A stretch of 13,449 nucleotides of DNA, taken from a bacterium. GTDB taxonomy: Bacteria > Bacteroidota > Bacteroidia > Cytophagales > Thermonemataceae. Location: assembly GCA_025362415.1 (NCBI GenBank), contig JANYGM010000131.1, positions 1 to 13,449 on the forward strand, read 5' to 3'. The notes below the pieces were generated by a model. That model saw only the letters and a program-made list of their open reading frames with translations, searched no databases and was not told the origin of the DNA. The translations under genes and the position numbers were made by a program. How positions within the stretch are numbered: position 1 is the first letter of the stretch; every line of letters starts with the position of its first letter. Below, piece by piece: positions 6,345 to 12,012 of the stretch.

Positions 6345-7319
6345 CCAGCCCAAAATCCACGCAAAAATAAGCGGAACAACAATAGTAGCATCAGATTCTA
6401 CAATAAACTTTGGCGTATGAATATCAAGTTTGCCCCAAGTGATTTTTTCGTTAGGAACTGCCCCAGAATACGAGCCATACGAGGTTGTAGAGTCAGAAAT
6501 TTGGCAAAAATAGCTCCAAAAAGGAATATCGTGCATTTCCATATCTTGATAAAGCATTGGCACAACACAAATAGGAAAATCACCTGCAATACCGCCTCCA
6601 ATCTGGAAGAAACCTAAGCCTTTTCCTGTGCTATTTTTTGGATACCAATCAGCTAAAAAAGTCATATATTCTATACCTGATTTCATTGTAGAAGGCACTA
6701 AATCACCTTTGATGCAATAAGACGCAAAAATATTTCCCATTGTGCTATCTTCCCAACCAGGCACAACAATAGGCAAGTTTTTTTCTGCTGCCGCAAGCAT
6801 CCAACTATTTTTAGGGTCAATTTCGTAATATTCCTTCAAAACGCCAGAATTAAGCATTTTGTACATATATTCGTGAGGGAAATAACGCTCCCCAGCAGTT
6901 TGTGCATCTTTCCAAATTTTGTAAATATGCTTTTGCAAACGTCTAAATGCCTCTTCTTCAGGAATGCAGGTATCAGTAACTCTATTGTAGTGATTATCTA
7001 ACAAATCTCGCTCATCTTGTGGGGTCAAATCACGGTAGTTGGGTACACGTTTGTAGTGGGAGTGAGCCACCAAATTCATAATATCTTCTTCCAAGTTTGC
7101 GCCTGTGCAAGAAATAATAGCTACTTTATCTTGTCTAATCATTTCTGCCAATGATTTTCCTAGCTCTGCTGTACTCATAGCACCAGCAAGCGTAATCATC
7201 ATTTTTCCACCTTCCAAAAGATGTGTTTCATAGCCTTTTGCGGCATCTACCAACGCAGCAGCGTTGAAATGCAGGTAATGTTGTTCTATAAATTGGGAAA
7301 TTGCGCCTTTATTTGTCAT
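6342..7319 (-). CDS. Deoxyhypusine synthase family protein, 325 aa
   Basis: The protein matches the deoxyhypusine/homospermidine synthase fold: NAD-dependent enzymes that transfer the aminobutyl group of spermidine (or act on related polyamines). Landmarks are the N-terminal LAGAMSTAELGKSLAEMIRQ in parts (44-63), the cofactor-side SCTGANLEEDI (70-80), the central PGWEDSTMGNIFASY (187-201), the glycine-rich FFQIGGGIAGDFP (237-249) and TWGKLDIHTP (295-304). Lys297 in WGK aligns with the catalytic lysine of eukaryotic deoxyhypusine synthase (SWGKI). Bacteria lack eIF5A, so the acceptor is probably a diamine or another polyamine rather than a protein. That point is family knowledge plus inference. 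The start at 7319 is the first ATG and sits next to a heptamer array. The stop lies inside a TAGTGAA-type repeat. Confidence 0.88.
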   Translation of the reverse strand: MTNKGAISQFIEQHYLHFNAAALVDAAKGYETHLLEGGKMMITLAGAMSTAELGKSLAEMIRQDKVAIISCTGANLEEDIMNLVAHSHYKRVPNYRDLTPQDERDLLDNHYNRVTDTCIPEEEAFRRLQKHIYKIWKDAQTAGERYFPHEYMYKMLNSGVLKEYYEIDPKNSWMLAAAEKNLPIVVPGWEDSTMGNIFASYCIKGDLVPSTMKSGIEYMTFLADWYPKNSTGKGLGFFQIGGGIAGDFPICVVPMLYQDMEMHDIPFWSYFCQISDSTTSYGSYSGAVPNEKITWGKLDIHTPKFIVESDATIVVPLIFAWILGW

Positions 7320-7326
7320 AGTAATA

Positions 7327-7375
7327 AATTAGGAATTAGAAATTGTGAATTAGGAATTAGGAATTAGAAATGAAT
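7327..7375. repeat. AATTNNN heptamer array, seven units
   Basis: Seven contiguous heptamers read AATTAGG, AATTAGA, AATTGTG, AATTAGG, AATTAGG, AATTAGA, AATGAAT. The array starts 7 nt upstream of the ATG at 7319 and so lies in the 5' leader of that gene. Confidence 0.8.
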
Positions 7376-7497
7376 ACAATTCTATAATTCCTAATAATTT
7401 TTATAATAACTTTAAGTATTTTTTAATAAGCAGGTTTCTCTAATTTGCATGTTATGATAAAGTCAAAATGGCACGTAATAAACAAATTACAAGTATT

Positions 7498-7536
7498 TTG
7501 TATTCATTCATAATTCACAATTAAAAATTCACAATT
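7498..7536. repeat. Inverted heptamer array, partner of the 7341-7379 segment
   Basis: The reverse complement reads AATTGTG, AATTTTT, AATTGTG, AATTATG, AATGAAT, ACAA. It matches 7341-7379 at 32 of 39 positions without gaps, so the two arrays form a long imperfect inverted repeat with a 118-bp spacer. Confidence 0.75.
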
Positions 7537-7644
7537 ACTTATTTAATTTAGGCGCAAAAATAATCTTTTTTTGGAGATTTTAAAGGAAAATCAAAGAAAA
7601 ATACACAAATTTGTGAAGATTTTTTTAATTATCTCAAATTTTGC

Positions 7645-7652
7645 TATATTTG
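7645..7652 (+). promoter_or_regulatory. Candidate Bacteroidota -7 box TATATTTG
   Basis: TATATTTG fits the Bacteroidota consensus TAnnTTTG and ends 3 nt before the ATG at 7656. If used, transcription would begin at or within a few bases of the start codon, giving a leaderless or nearly leaderless mRNA. No TTTG lies at the usual -33 spacing (the nearest, 7610-7613, is 31 nt away), so this is weak. Confidence 0.3.
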
Positions 7653-7655
7653 TTT

Positions 7656-8153
7656 ATGAAAAAGTTAGCCCTAATTATATTTTTGTTAATGAATGCTGTT
7701 TGCCAGATTTCTGCGCAAACGGATAGAGAATTACTGCTGGAACTTGCCAAACAAGTGGCAGAAAATAACAAGCAAATAGCAGAAACCAATAAACAAATAG
7801 CAGAAACTAATAAGCAACAAGCAATTACTAACGCTAAATTTGAAACTAAATTTGAAGGCATTGATAAGCGTTTTGATGAAGTAGGTAAGCGTATGGACAT
7901 GTTGCTTTACATTATGCTTGGTCTTTTAGCTGGGATATTTGGACTAATAGTTACAATTTTTTGGGATAGGAGAGCTGCTATGCGTCCAATAGAGGCAAAA
8001 ACAGAAGCCGCATTGAAAGAAAATGAGGAACTTAAAAAAGAAATAGCACTTATCAAAGAAAAAGAGCTAAAACTAGAAAAACGCATCTTAAAAAATGAAA
8101 ATCATATCAAAAGAATAACAGAAATAGATAGCCGTTTTGCAGGGATTTTATAA
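7656..8153 (+). CDS. Signal-peptide, coiled-coil and single-TM protein of unknown function, 165 aa
   Basis: I do not know a function. Residues 1-20 form a signal peptide (MKKLALIIFLLMNAVCQISA, cut before Q). Residues 22-78 form a coiled coil with an imperfect 7-residue (21-nt) repeat: NKQIAET is repeated in tandem, followed by ID/RFDEVGKRMD. Residues 81-103 are a transmembrane helix (MLLYIMLGLLAGIFGLIVTI), then a WDRR basic stop-transfer and a second K/E-rich coil (115-155). This layout suggests a membrane-anchored coil with both ends available for partners. The ATG at 7656 is preferred over a TTG at 7641 because it starts the signal peptide. Its 3' end overlaps the convergent 8102-8551 gene by 52 bp. 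It is the only complete plus-strand gene in the window. Confidence 0.75.
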   Translation: MKKLALIIFLLMNAVCQISAQTDRELLLELAKQVAENNKQIAETNKQIAETNKQQAITNAKFETKFEGIDKRFDEVGKRMDMLLYIMLGLLAGIFGLIVTIFWDRRAAMRPIEAKTEAALKENEELKKEIALIKEKELKLEKRILKNENHIKRITEIDSRFAGIL

Positions 8154-8551
8154 AACCTATAACTTTTTTCGTGCTTTTTGAGCCATTCTGGATTAGCATC
8201 ACCATAATAACGGTCATTTGCATTGAGGTATTCTGGAATACCATCTTCATCATAATTAAACCCTAATTTTTCGTGTTGTTCTTTTTTGTTATTTTCAGAA
8301 TTTTTGTTGGTGGTAGGTTTTAACTCTTTTTTGGCGTATTTTTTTGTCCATTCAGGATTTTCAATGCCGTTATAATGGTCGTCTGCACTCAAATATTGAG
8401 GAATATCCTCTTTATCAAAGAATAAACCATTTTCCATTTTTTGTTCCTTTTCCTTCTCTGCTATTTCCAATCTTTTTATAAATTCAATGTAAGAGAAATT
8501 ATCTTTTTTATTTTTAATTACTTGATTGTCAATATTTTGATTTGAAGACAT
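8102..8551 (-). CDS. Two-repeat acidic protein (NPEW repeats), 149 aa, unknown function
   Basis: I do not recognise the family. It is cytoplasmic by appearance, with a K/E-rich helix at 20-40. Two copies of a roughly 32-residue repeat follow. Residues 43-75 contain FFDKEDIPQYLSADDHYNG and NPEWTKKYAKK. Residues 97-129 contain YDEDGIPEYLNANDRYYG and NPEWLKKHEK. The shared pattern is D-(D/G)IP-YL-A-D-Y-G--NPEW-KK. The second copy is followed by 20 residues (SYRFYKIPAKRLSISVILLI) lying opposite the end of the plus-strand coiled-coil gene, which look like read-through and may not belong to the original protein. The ATG at 8551 is 1 nt after the stop of the membrane-protein 3' fragment (TAA T ATG), so these two were once one coupled pair. 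Confidence 0.7.
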   Translation of the reverse strand: MSSNQNIDNQVIKNKKDNFSYIEFIKRLEIAEKEKEQKMENGLFFDKEDIPQYLSADDHYNGIENPEWTKKYAKKELKPTTNKNSENNKKEQHEKLGFNYDEDGIPEYLNANDRYYGDANPEWLKKHEKSYRFYKIPAKRLSISVILLI

Positions 8552-8552
8552 A

Positions 8553-8807
8553 TTATTGGATTTTTATCATACCTCTGTATCTTGGTGAGTAAAAAATAGA
8601 AATTGTATCTCCTGCTTTTTTACGTGCATATTCACCTTCTGAAACATTATGTGTTAGTTCTTTTTGTTGTGATTTTTCTTGTGTTTTCAAAATAAAAACG
8701 TAGGAATGTCCTTTATTTTGAAGTTCATATTTTCTAGTAATAATAGCTTTTGTTTTGATACCAAAAGTGTCATATTCGTATTTTTCGTGAAATCTATCCA
8801 GTTTAAC
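8553..8807 (-). pseudogene. 3' part of a small membrane-protein gene split by the 180-bp element (84 codons)
   Basis: Minus-strand translation from 8807 reads VKLDRFHEKYEYDTFGIK, then TKAIITRKYELQNKG, HSYVFILKTQEK, VSEGEYARKKAGDTISIFYS and PRYRGMIKIQ before TAA at 8553. There is no usable start: the frame is closed by TAG just inside the element and the only Met is five codons from the end. The composition is that of a beta-rich extramembrane domain. Removing the element joins it in frame to the fragment at 8991-9272. Confidence 0.85.
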
Positions 8808-8813
8808 ATTAAG

Positions 8814-8993
8814 ATAACGACATTGCTAATTTGTTATATTTTTTCGTGATACTTGACAAATCAAAGGGTTATAAAAACAATCATAGTGTTATAAATATCT
8901 CGCTCCGCTGGAGCGAAATACGAAATACACTTATTTTCCTATAAATATACTGCCCCGCTGGGGCTGAATACAATTTATCAATGTCGTTATCTA
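8814..8993. mobile_element. 180-bp MITE-like element with 12-bp inverted ends and ATTAAG target duplication
   Basis: The left end begins ATAACGACATTG (8814-8825) and its exact complement CAATGTCGTTAT lies at 8979-8990. ATTAAG occurs immediately outside on both sides (8808-8813 and 8994-8999). With the three bases CTA at the right edge, the unit between the ATTAAG copies is 180 bp. It contains no gene. It contains two 50-bp-spaced hairpin units. On both sides the minus strand codes for one membrane protein: removal of the element plus one ATTAAG gives ...SFWLN then VKLDRF... with no frame change. This is direct evidence of insertion. The transposase that moved it is not in the window. Confidence 0.9.
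8891..8971. repeat. Two related hairpin units inside the element, 50-bp period
   Basis: Units start at 8891 and 8941 and both read ATAAATAT, then a hairpin with loop GCT, then AATAC. Hairpin 1 is CGCTCC/GGAGCG (8901-8915) and hairpin 2 is GCCCC/GGGGC (8952-8964). At one stem position the pair is T-A in the first (8904/8912) and C-G in the second (8954/8962). Such dispersed palindromes are familiar from Bacteroidota intergenic regions, but the link to a named family is from memory only. Confidence 0.8.
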
Positions 8994-9272
8994 ATTAAGC
9001 CAAAAACTGCTCAACAACATCAAAATAAGAGATAGCTTAACGAGAATATCATTTTTATTAGTATCTAATTTGAATAACTTAAATAACTTAAAAATAACAG
9101 CCATAAAAGTAAAAAAAATAAATATAAAACCACCCATAGCCCAAGCATATCCATAAAACCAGCCTATTTTTATCAACCAATGTGATAAAAAGTATTGTAA
9201 AGCCAAAAAAATGACACTAGCAAGCAAACAAATGAAGAAGGGCATATTATTAGTTATTTTCTTTATCTCCAA
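8991..9272 (-). pseudogene. 5' part of the split membrane-protein gene, three TM helices
   Basis: Residues counted from a TTG at 9272: MEIKKITNN, then MPFFICLLASVIFLALQYFL (TM1), YAWAMGGFIFIFFTFMAVIF (TM2), FKLFKLDTNKND loop, ILVKLSLILMLLSSFWLN (TM3) and a TAG stop formed exactly at the edge of the inserted element. The ATG at 9245 (residue 10) is the better start: the TTG lies inside a hairpin loop and no other start precedes it. Fused to the 8553-8807 fragment, the protein would be 177 aa from the TTG or 168 aa from the ATG: three or four TM helices followed by a hydrophilic domain. The function is unknown. The truncated product could still be made as a small membrane protein. Confidence 0.85.
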
Positions 9273-9289
9273 AAATAAAGGAGATAAAG
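9261..9289. repeat. 10-bp perfect inverted repeat between the glycosyltransferase and split membrane-protein genes
   Basis: CTTTATCTCC (9261-9270) pairs with GGAGATAAAG (9280-9289) around a 9-nt A-rich loop. There is no T run after it on either strand. It could stabilise the glycosyltransferase 3' end or act in the leader of the next gene. It argues against the TTG start at 9272. Confidence 0.5.
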
Positions 9290-9311
9290 ATGTTTTGTGT
9301 ATTTTACAAAT

Positions 9312-10388
9312 TTATTTTGGAAAATGCACTGCTTGCGCTGTAATAATGATGTCGTAAATTTTATAACGGATTTTCTGTGGGAAAATTTTCAGAAAATTAT
9401 ACTTAAAAATATTTGTTTCATCAATCATATTTACCCAAAAATTAGCAGAAAAAAGCCAGTAAATAAGTTTTTTAAGCCCTTTTGCAGGCTTTTGTTCATA
9501 TTGATTTTGTGCGTAGCGTTCAGGATAAAGTTTTTTGAGTTTAATATGTGATTGTCTGTATTGTTTTTGTCGTTTGATATAAGAGATGCAAGTGATAAAG
9601 TCGTCGTGAAAACCAATGATTTCGTTATCAAAATAAATGTCAAAATTTTGTTCTAAAGCACGTTTACCCAAATCATAATCTTCTGCATCTGTGAGTTTCT
9701 CATCAAAACCACCCAAAAAATCTAGTAATTGTTTAGGAACAGACAAATTAGCAGCCATTAAAAAGAAATTATCTTTATTTAAAGGAGTATTTTTTTCTCC
9801 AATATTTCCCCATTTTCTGCTCAAATAAGCTCTATATGCTTGAATATCAGTTTTTACTAACGCCAAATCTTCAATAGCACTGCCTATTAAAAAGCTATAT
9901 TGCTCTTTAATTGCAATACTTTTAATATGGTTTTGCGGGCTATTATGATTTTTATGACTATTCTGGTAAATATTTTGATGATGTAAAAGATGTTTTTCTA
10001 CACCTGTAGCTTCCAAACGCATATCATCATCAAGGAAAATAAGTAAATTTCCTTTTGCGTGCTGTGCGCCTGTATTACGCACAGTAGCACGTCCTTTGTT
10101 TTCTTGAAAAACTACCTTAAAATCTTTTAAATCCCATTTTGTAGTTTCCAAAATAGCTTTTGTATCATCAGTAGAGCCATCAATAACAACAATAGTTTCA
10201 AAATCTTTAAAAGTTTGTTTTTCTAGGGAATGAAGACAATTAACGACTTTTTTTGCACCATTGTAGGTAGGGATAATGACGGTACAGCCCCCTAACCCCC
10301 GAAGGGGGGATAAAGACAAGTTCACTTCTGTATTTTGCACTGTCCCTCCTTCGGGGGTTAGGGGGCTGTTAGGGCTTTTATAACTCAT
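9312..10388 (-). CDS. Family 2 glycosyltransferase (GT-A fold) with a repeat-derived N-terminus, 358 aa
   Basis: The catalytic domain begins at residue 35 with CTVIIPTYNGAKKVV (beta-1 and nucleotide-binding start). DGSTDDT follows at 70-76, then NKGRATVRNTGAQHAKG (98-113), the metal-binding FLDDDMR (118-124) and DAEDYDLGKRAL with the likely catalytic acidic residues. It transfers sugar from a nucleotide donor in the cytoplasm; the acceptor is unknown. A 20-residue N/H/Q-rich stretch (about 137-155) is a low-complexity loop. Residues 5-34 (SPNSPLTPEGGTVQNT, EVNLSLSPLRGLGG) are the translation of a C/G-rich palindromic repeat and are not part of the fold. The ATG at 10388 is chosen (10391 is a TTG). 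It overlaps the thioesterase stop by 11 nt, implying coupling. Confidence 0.9.
   Translation of the reverse strand: MSYKSPNSPLTPEGGTVQNTEVNLSLSPLRGLGGCTVIIPTYNGAKKVVNCLHSLEKQTFKDFETIVVIDGSTDDTKAILETTKWDLKDFKVVFQENKGRATVRNTGAQHAKGNLLIFLDDDMRLEATGVEKHLLHHQNIYQNSHKNHNSPQNHIKSIAIKEQYSFLIGSAIEDLALVKTDIQAYRAYLSRKWGNIGEKNTPLNKDNFFLMAANLSVPKQLLDFLGGFDEKLTDAEDYDLGKRALEQNFDIYFDNEIIGFHDDFITCISYIKRQKQYRQSHIKLKKLYPERYAQNQYEQKPAKGLKKLIYWLFSANFWVNMIDETNIFKYNFLKIFPQKIRYKIYDIIITAQAVHFPK
10284..10369. repeat. Translated C/G-rich palindromic repeat at the glycosyltransferase N-terminus
   Basis: The arms at 10284-10309 and 10344-10369 are inverted repeats (ACAGCCCCCTAACCCCCGAA, then GGGGGG or GGAGGG), 25 of 26 matching, with a 34-bp spacer. 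In an AT-rich genome the C/G runs stand out. Read on the minus strand it encodes SPLTPEGGTVQNT and, through the other arm, SPLRGLGG. The half unit 10329-10367 matches 11369-11407 in hemF at 33 of 39 positions. Confidence 0.9.
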
Positions 10389-10899
10389 CAAAAAGTGCCT
10401 TTAATTCTGTTGCTTCATCTGGTTTCATACGTCCTGCAAGCACAAGGCGCAACTGGCGGCGGCGCAAAGCAGCATCAAAAAGTGCAATTTCTTCCTCTGT
10501 TTCTGGTATGACTTCTGGCACATCAATAGGTCGCCCAGATTGGTCAACGGCAACAAAAGTAAAAAATGCAGAGTTAGTTTTTTCACGCTTTTGTGCAGGA
10601 ATATCTTCTGCCCAAGCCTCAATATTGACCTCCATAGAAGAGTTAAAAGACCTTGTAACTTTCGCTTGAAATGTTACGACATTACCCAATTTCACAGGCT
10701 CTCTGAAAGAAACGCTATCCACAGATGCCGTTACTACAATGCGGTTAGAATGTTTTTGAGCAGCAATAGCCGCCACAATGTCCATAAAGTGCATCATACG
10801 CCCACCCATAAGGTTATTAAGTGTGTTGGTATCATTAGGAAGCACCATTTCTGTCATTATAGTAAATGACTCTTTTGCAAATTTTGTTTTTTTACTCAT
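10378..10899 (-). CDS. Acyl-CoA thioesterase, hotdog fold, 173 aa
   Basis: This is a cytoplasmic acyl-CoA hydrolase of the 4HBT/YciA-Acot group. The signature is the start of the hotdog helix, DTNTLNNLMGGRMMHFMDIV (residues 23-42), with the likely general base Asp40 preceded by the GG turn. It is followed by VVTASVDSVSFREPVKLGN (55-73), the strand that lines the acyl tunnel, and SAFFTFVAVD (110-119). The C-terminal 50 residues are a charged helix (ALRRRQLRLVLAGRMKPDEA). It hydrolyses acyl-CoA to free acid and CoA; chain length cannot be told. The start at 10899 (MSKKTKF) is preferred over 10968, because the longer N-terminus (FATNYYDKNTTHYFTTHYFT) is a heptamer-repeat translation. The stop overlaps the glycosyltransferase start. 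Confidence 0.9.
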   Translation of the reverse strand: MSKKTKFAKESFTIMTEMVLPNDTNTLNNLMGGRMMHFMDIVAAIAAQKHSNRIVVTASVDSVSFREPVKLGNVVTFQAKVTRSFNSSMEVNIEAWAEDIPAQKREKTNSAFFTFVAVDQSGRPIDVPEVIPETEEEIALFDAALRRRQLRLVLAGRMKPDEATELKALFDEL

Positions 10900-10900
10900 C

Positions 10901-11014
10901 TTTTTAGTGAAATAGTGAGTAGTGAAATAGTGAGTAGTGTTTTTGTCGTAATAATTTGTCGCAAACAATGTATTTCACTACACACTACTTCACTATTTCA
11001 CTACACACTAAAAA
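10901..11014. repeat. Inverted TAGTGAA/TAGTGAG arrays between hemF and the thioesterase
   Basis: The left arm 10901-10939 reads TTTTT then a 15-bp unit AGTGAAATAGTGAGT repeated twice plus AGTG. The right arm 10976-11014, read on the other strand, starts TTTTTAGTG and is built of the same 7-8-bp pieces. The arms face each other across 36 bp that include GTCGTAATAATTTGTCGC. The left arm begins 2 nt from the thioesterase ATG. The right arm codes for the end of HemF. Confidence 0.8.
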
Positions 11015-11995
11015 ATTAACGTCTTTTTTTAGTAAATTTAATGTTTTTTCTTCTTGGCTATCTTTTTGTGGTTTAAAATCATACGCCCATTGTGCTTGTG
11101 GAGGCATACTCATAAGTATTGATTCTACACGACCATCACTTTCCAAGCCAAATTTTGTGCCTGCATCATAAATCAAATTATATTCTACATAACGGCTGCG
11201 ACGAAGCATCTGCCAACGCTTTTCTTGTTCTGTAAAAGGTAAATGTCTATTTTTTTGTGCTATATGCGCATAAGTAGGAGCAAAGGTTTCACCTAGATTT
11301 TGTACAAATGCCCAAATTTCCTCAAAAGTATGCTTTTTTTCTTGATTTTTAGAAATATTTTCTTGATTTGTATTTTGCATTGTTCCCCCCTTGGGGGCTA
11401 GGGGGCTAAGTCTATCAAAGAAAATCCCACCAATGCCACGAGTTTCTTGTCTATGTTTGATATAAAAGTAATCATCAGCCCATTTTTTGTACTTAACATA
11501 ACTTTCGCTATCATAACTATCACAAGTATTTTTCAGTTGTTGGTGAAAAAATTGTGCATCTTCCAAATTGATGTAGTGAGGAGTGAGGTCTATACCACCG
11601 CCAAACCATTGGTTGATAGTTTGTTGTGTCTTTGGGTCGTATATTTCAAAGTATCTCACGTTCATGTGTATGATAGGTACGTGAGGGCTGTTGGGGTGCA
11701 ACACAATAGACACACCAGTAGCAAAAAAGTCGCCTTGTGGCATTTGTAATTTGCTTTGCATATTTTGGTTTATTTCTCCAAAAACCGCAGAAAAAGCTAC
11801 GCCACCTTTTTCTAAAAGTGCGCCATTTTGCAAAATACGGGTTTTACCACCGCCTCCAGCTACGCTACCTGCTGCGCTGTTTACAGTTCTTTCCCATTTG
11901 TCTTCTTTAAACTTTTCTTTTGTATCTAATTGCTCCAAAGACAGGCAAATACGGTCTTGCAATCCCTGAAACCACGTTGAAATATGTTCTTTCAT
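10985..11995 (-). CDS. hemF: Oxygen-dependent coproporphyrinogen III oxidase, with an in-frame repeat insertion
   Basis: HemF oxidatively decarboxylates coproporphyrinogen III to protoporphyrinogen IX with O2, in heme synthesis in the cytoplasm. Conserved blocks are GGGGKTRILQNGALLEKGGV (46-65), PHVPIIHMNVRYFE (104-117), WFGGGIDLTPHY (130-141), RGIGGIFFDRL (186-196), RRSRYVEYNLIYDAGTKFG (265-283) and GRVESILMSMPP (288-299). Residues 197-221 (SPLAPKGGTMQNT, then an N/K/E-rich stretch) are an insertion compared with E. coli HemF, where FFDDL is followed by a short loop. They are encoded by a palindromic repeat. The last nine residues (FLVCSEIVK) come from a TAGTGAA-type array. The core residues are intact, so activity is likely. 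The gene starts 17 nt after the 12013-12675 gene. Confidence 0.97.
   Translation of the reverse strand: MKEHISTWFQGLQDRICLSLEQLDTKEKFKEDKWERTVNSAAGSVAGGGGKTRILQNGALLEKGGVAFSAVFGEINQNMQSKLQMPQGDFFATGVSIVLHPNSPHVPIIHMNVRYFEIYDPKTQQTINQWFGGGIDLTPHYINLEDAQFFHQQLKNTCDSYDSESYVKYKKWADDYFYIKHRQETRGIGGIFFDRLSPLAPKGGTMQNTNQENISKNQEKKHTFEEIWAFVQNLGETFAPTYAHIAQKNRHLPFTEQEKRWQMLRRSRYVEYNLIYDAGTKFGLESDGRVESILMSMPPQAQWAYDFKPQKDSQEEKTLNLLKKDVNFLVCSEIVK
11369..11407. repeat. Translated palindromic repeat (half unit) inside hemF
   Basis: The minus strand reads AGCCCCCTAGCCCCCAAGG then GGGGAACAATGCAAAATACA, homologous to the unit in the glycosyltransferase gene (33 of 39). It is read in the same frame in both genes: SPLAPKGGTMQNT here, SPLTPEGGTVQNT there. 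It lies between the FFDRL motif and the FEEIW helix of HemF, a surface-loop position in the family. Confidence 0.88.
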
Positions 11996-12012
11996 TGATT
12001 AAATATGTTGGT

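Larger units (their letters stand above)
7320..7655. other. Gene-free region of 336 bases between divergent genes, holding inverted heptamer arrays
   Basis: No frame with coding character was found. The left part (7327-7375) and right part (7498-7536) contain heptamer arrays in opposite orientation. The middle, 7383-7497, is AT-rich with no hairpin, RNA gene or repeat that I can see. The promoters of the minus-strand deoxyhypusine-synthase-like gene and the plus-strand coiled-coil gene must both lie here. Confidence 0.6.

Noticed and set aside
6180..6617. 145-aa plus-strand frame across the DoxX-like and deoxyhypusine-synthase-like gene ends
   Set aside because: It crosses two genes and a repeat on the other strand and shows no family motif.
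7562..7592. Promoter for the deoxyhypusine-synthase-like gene using CAAAAATA (7555-7562) as -7 and CAAA (7592-7595) as -33 on the minus strand
   Set aside because: The 29-nt gap between the boxes is longer than the usual Bacteroidota spacing, and the site is over 230 nt from the start codon.
7634..7900. Minus-strand frame with repeated LLVSAIC
   Set aside because: The repetition is only the complement of the NKQIAET coiled-coil repeat in the plus-strand gene.
10900..10968. Longer thioesterase start at 10968
   Set aside because: The added 23 residues (THYFTTHYFT) come from the TAGTGAA array; MSKKTKF at 10899 fits the family.
10901..11014. Possible CRISPR array
   Set aside because: The units are 7-15 bp and contiguous, with no unique spacers of 30 bp or so and no cas gene. 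It is a tandem/inverted simple array.
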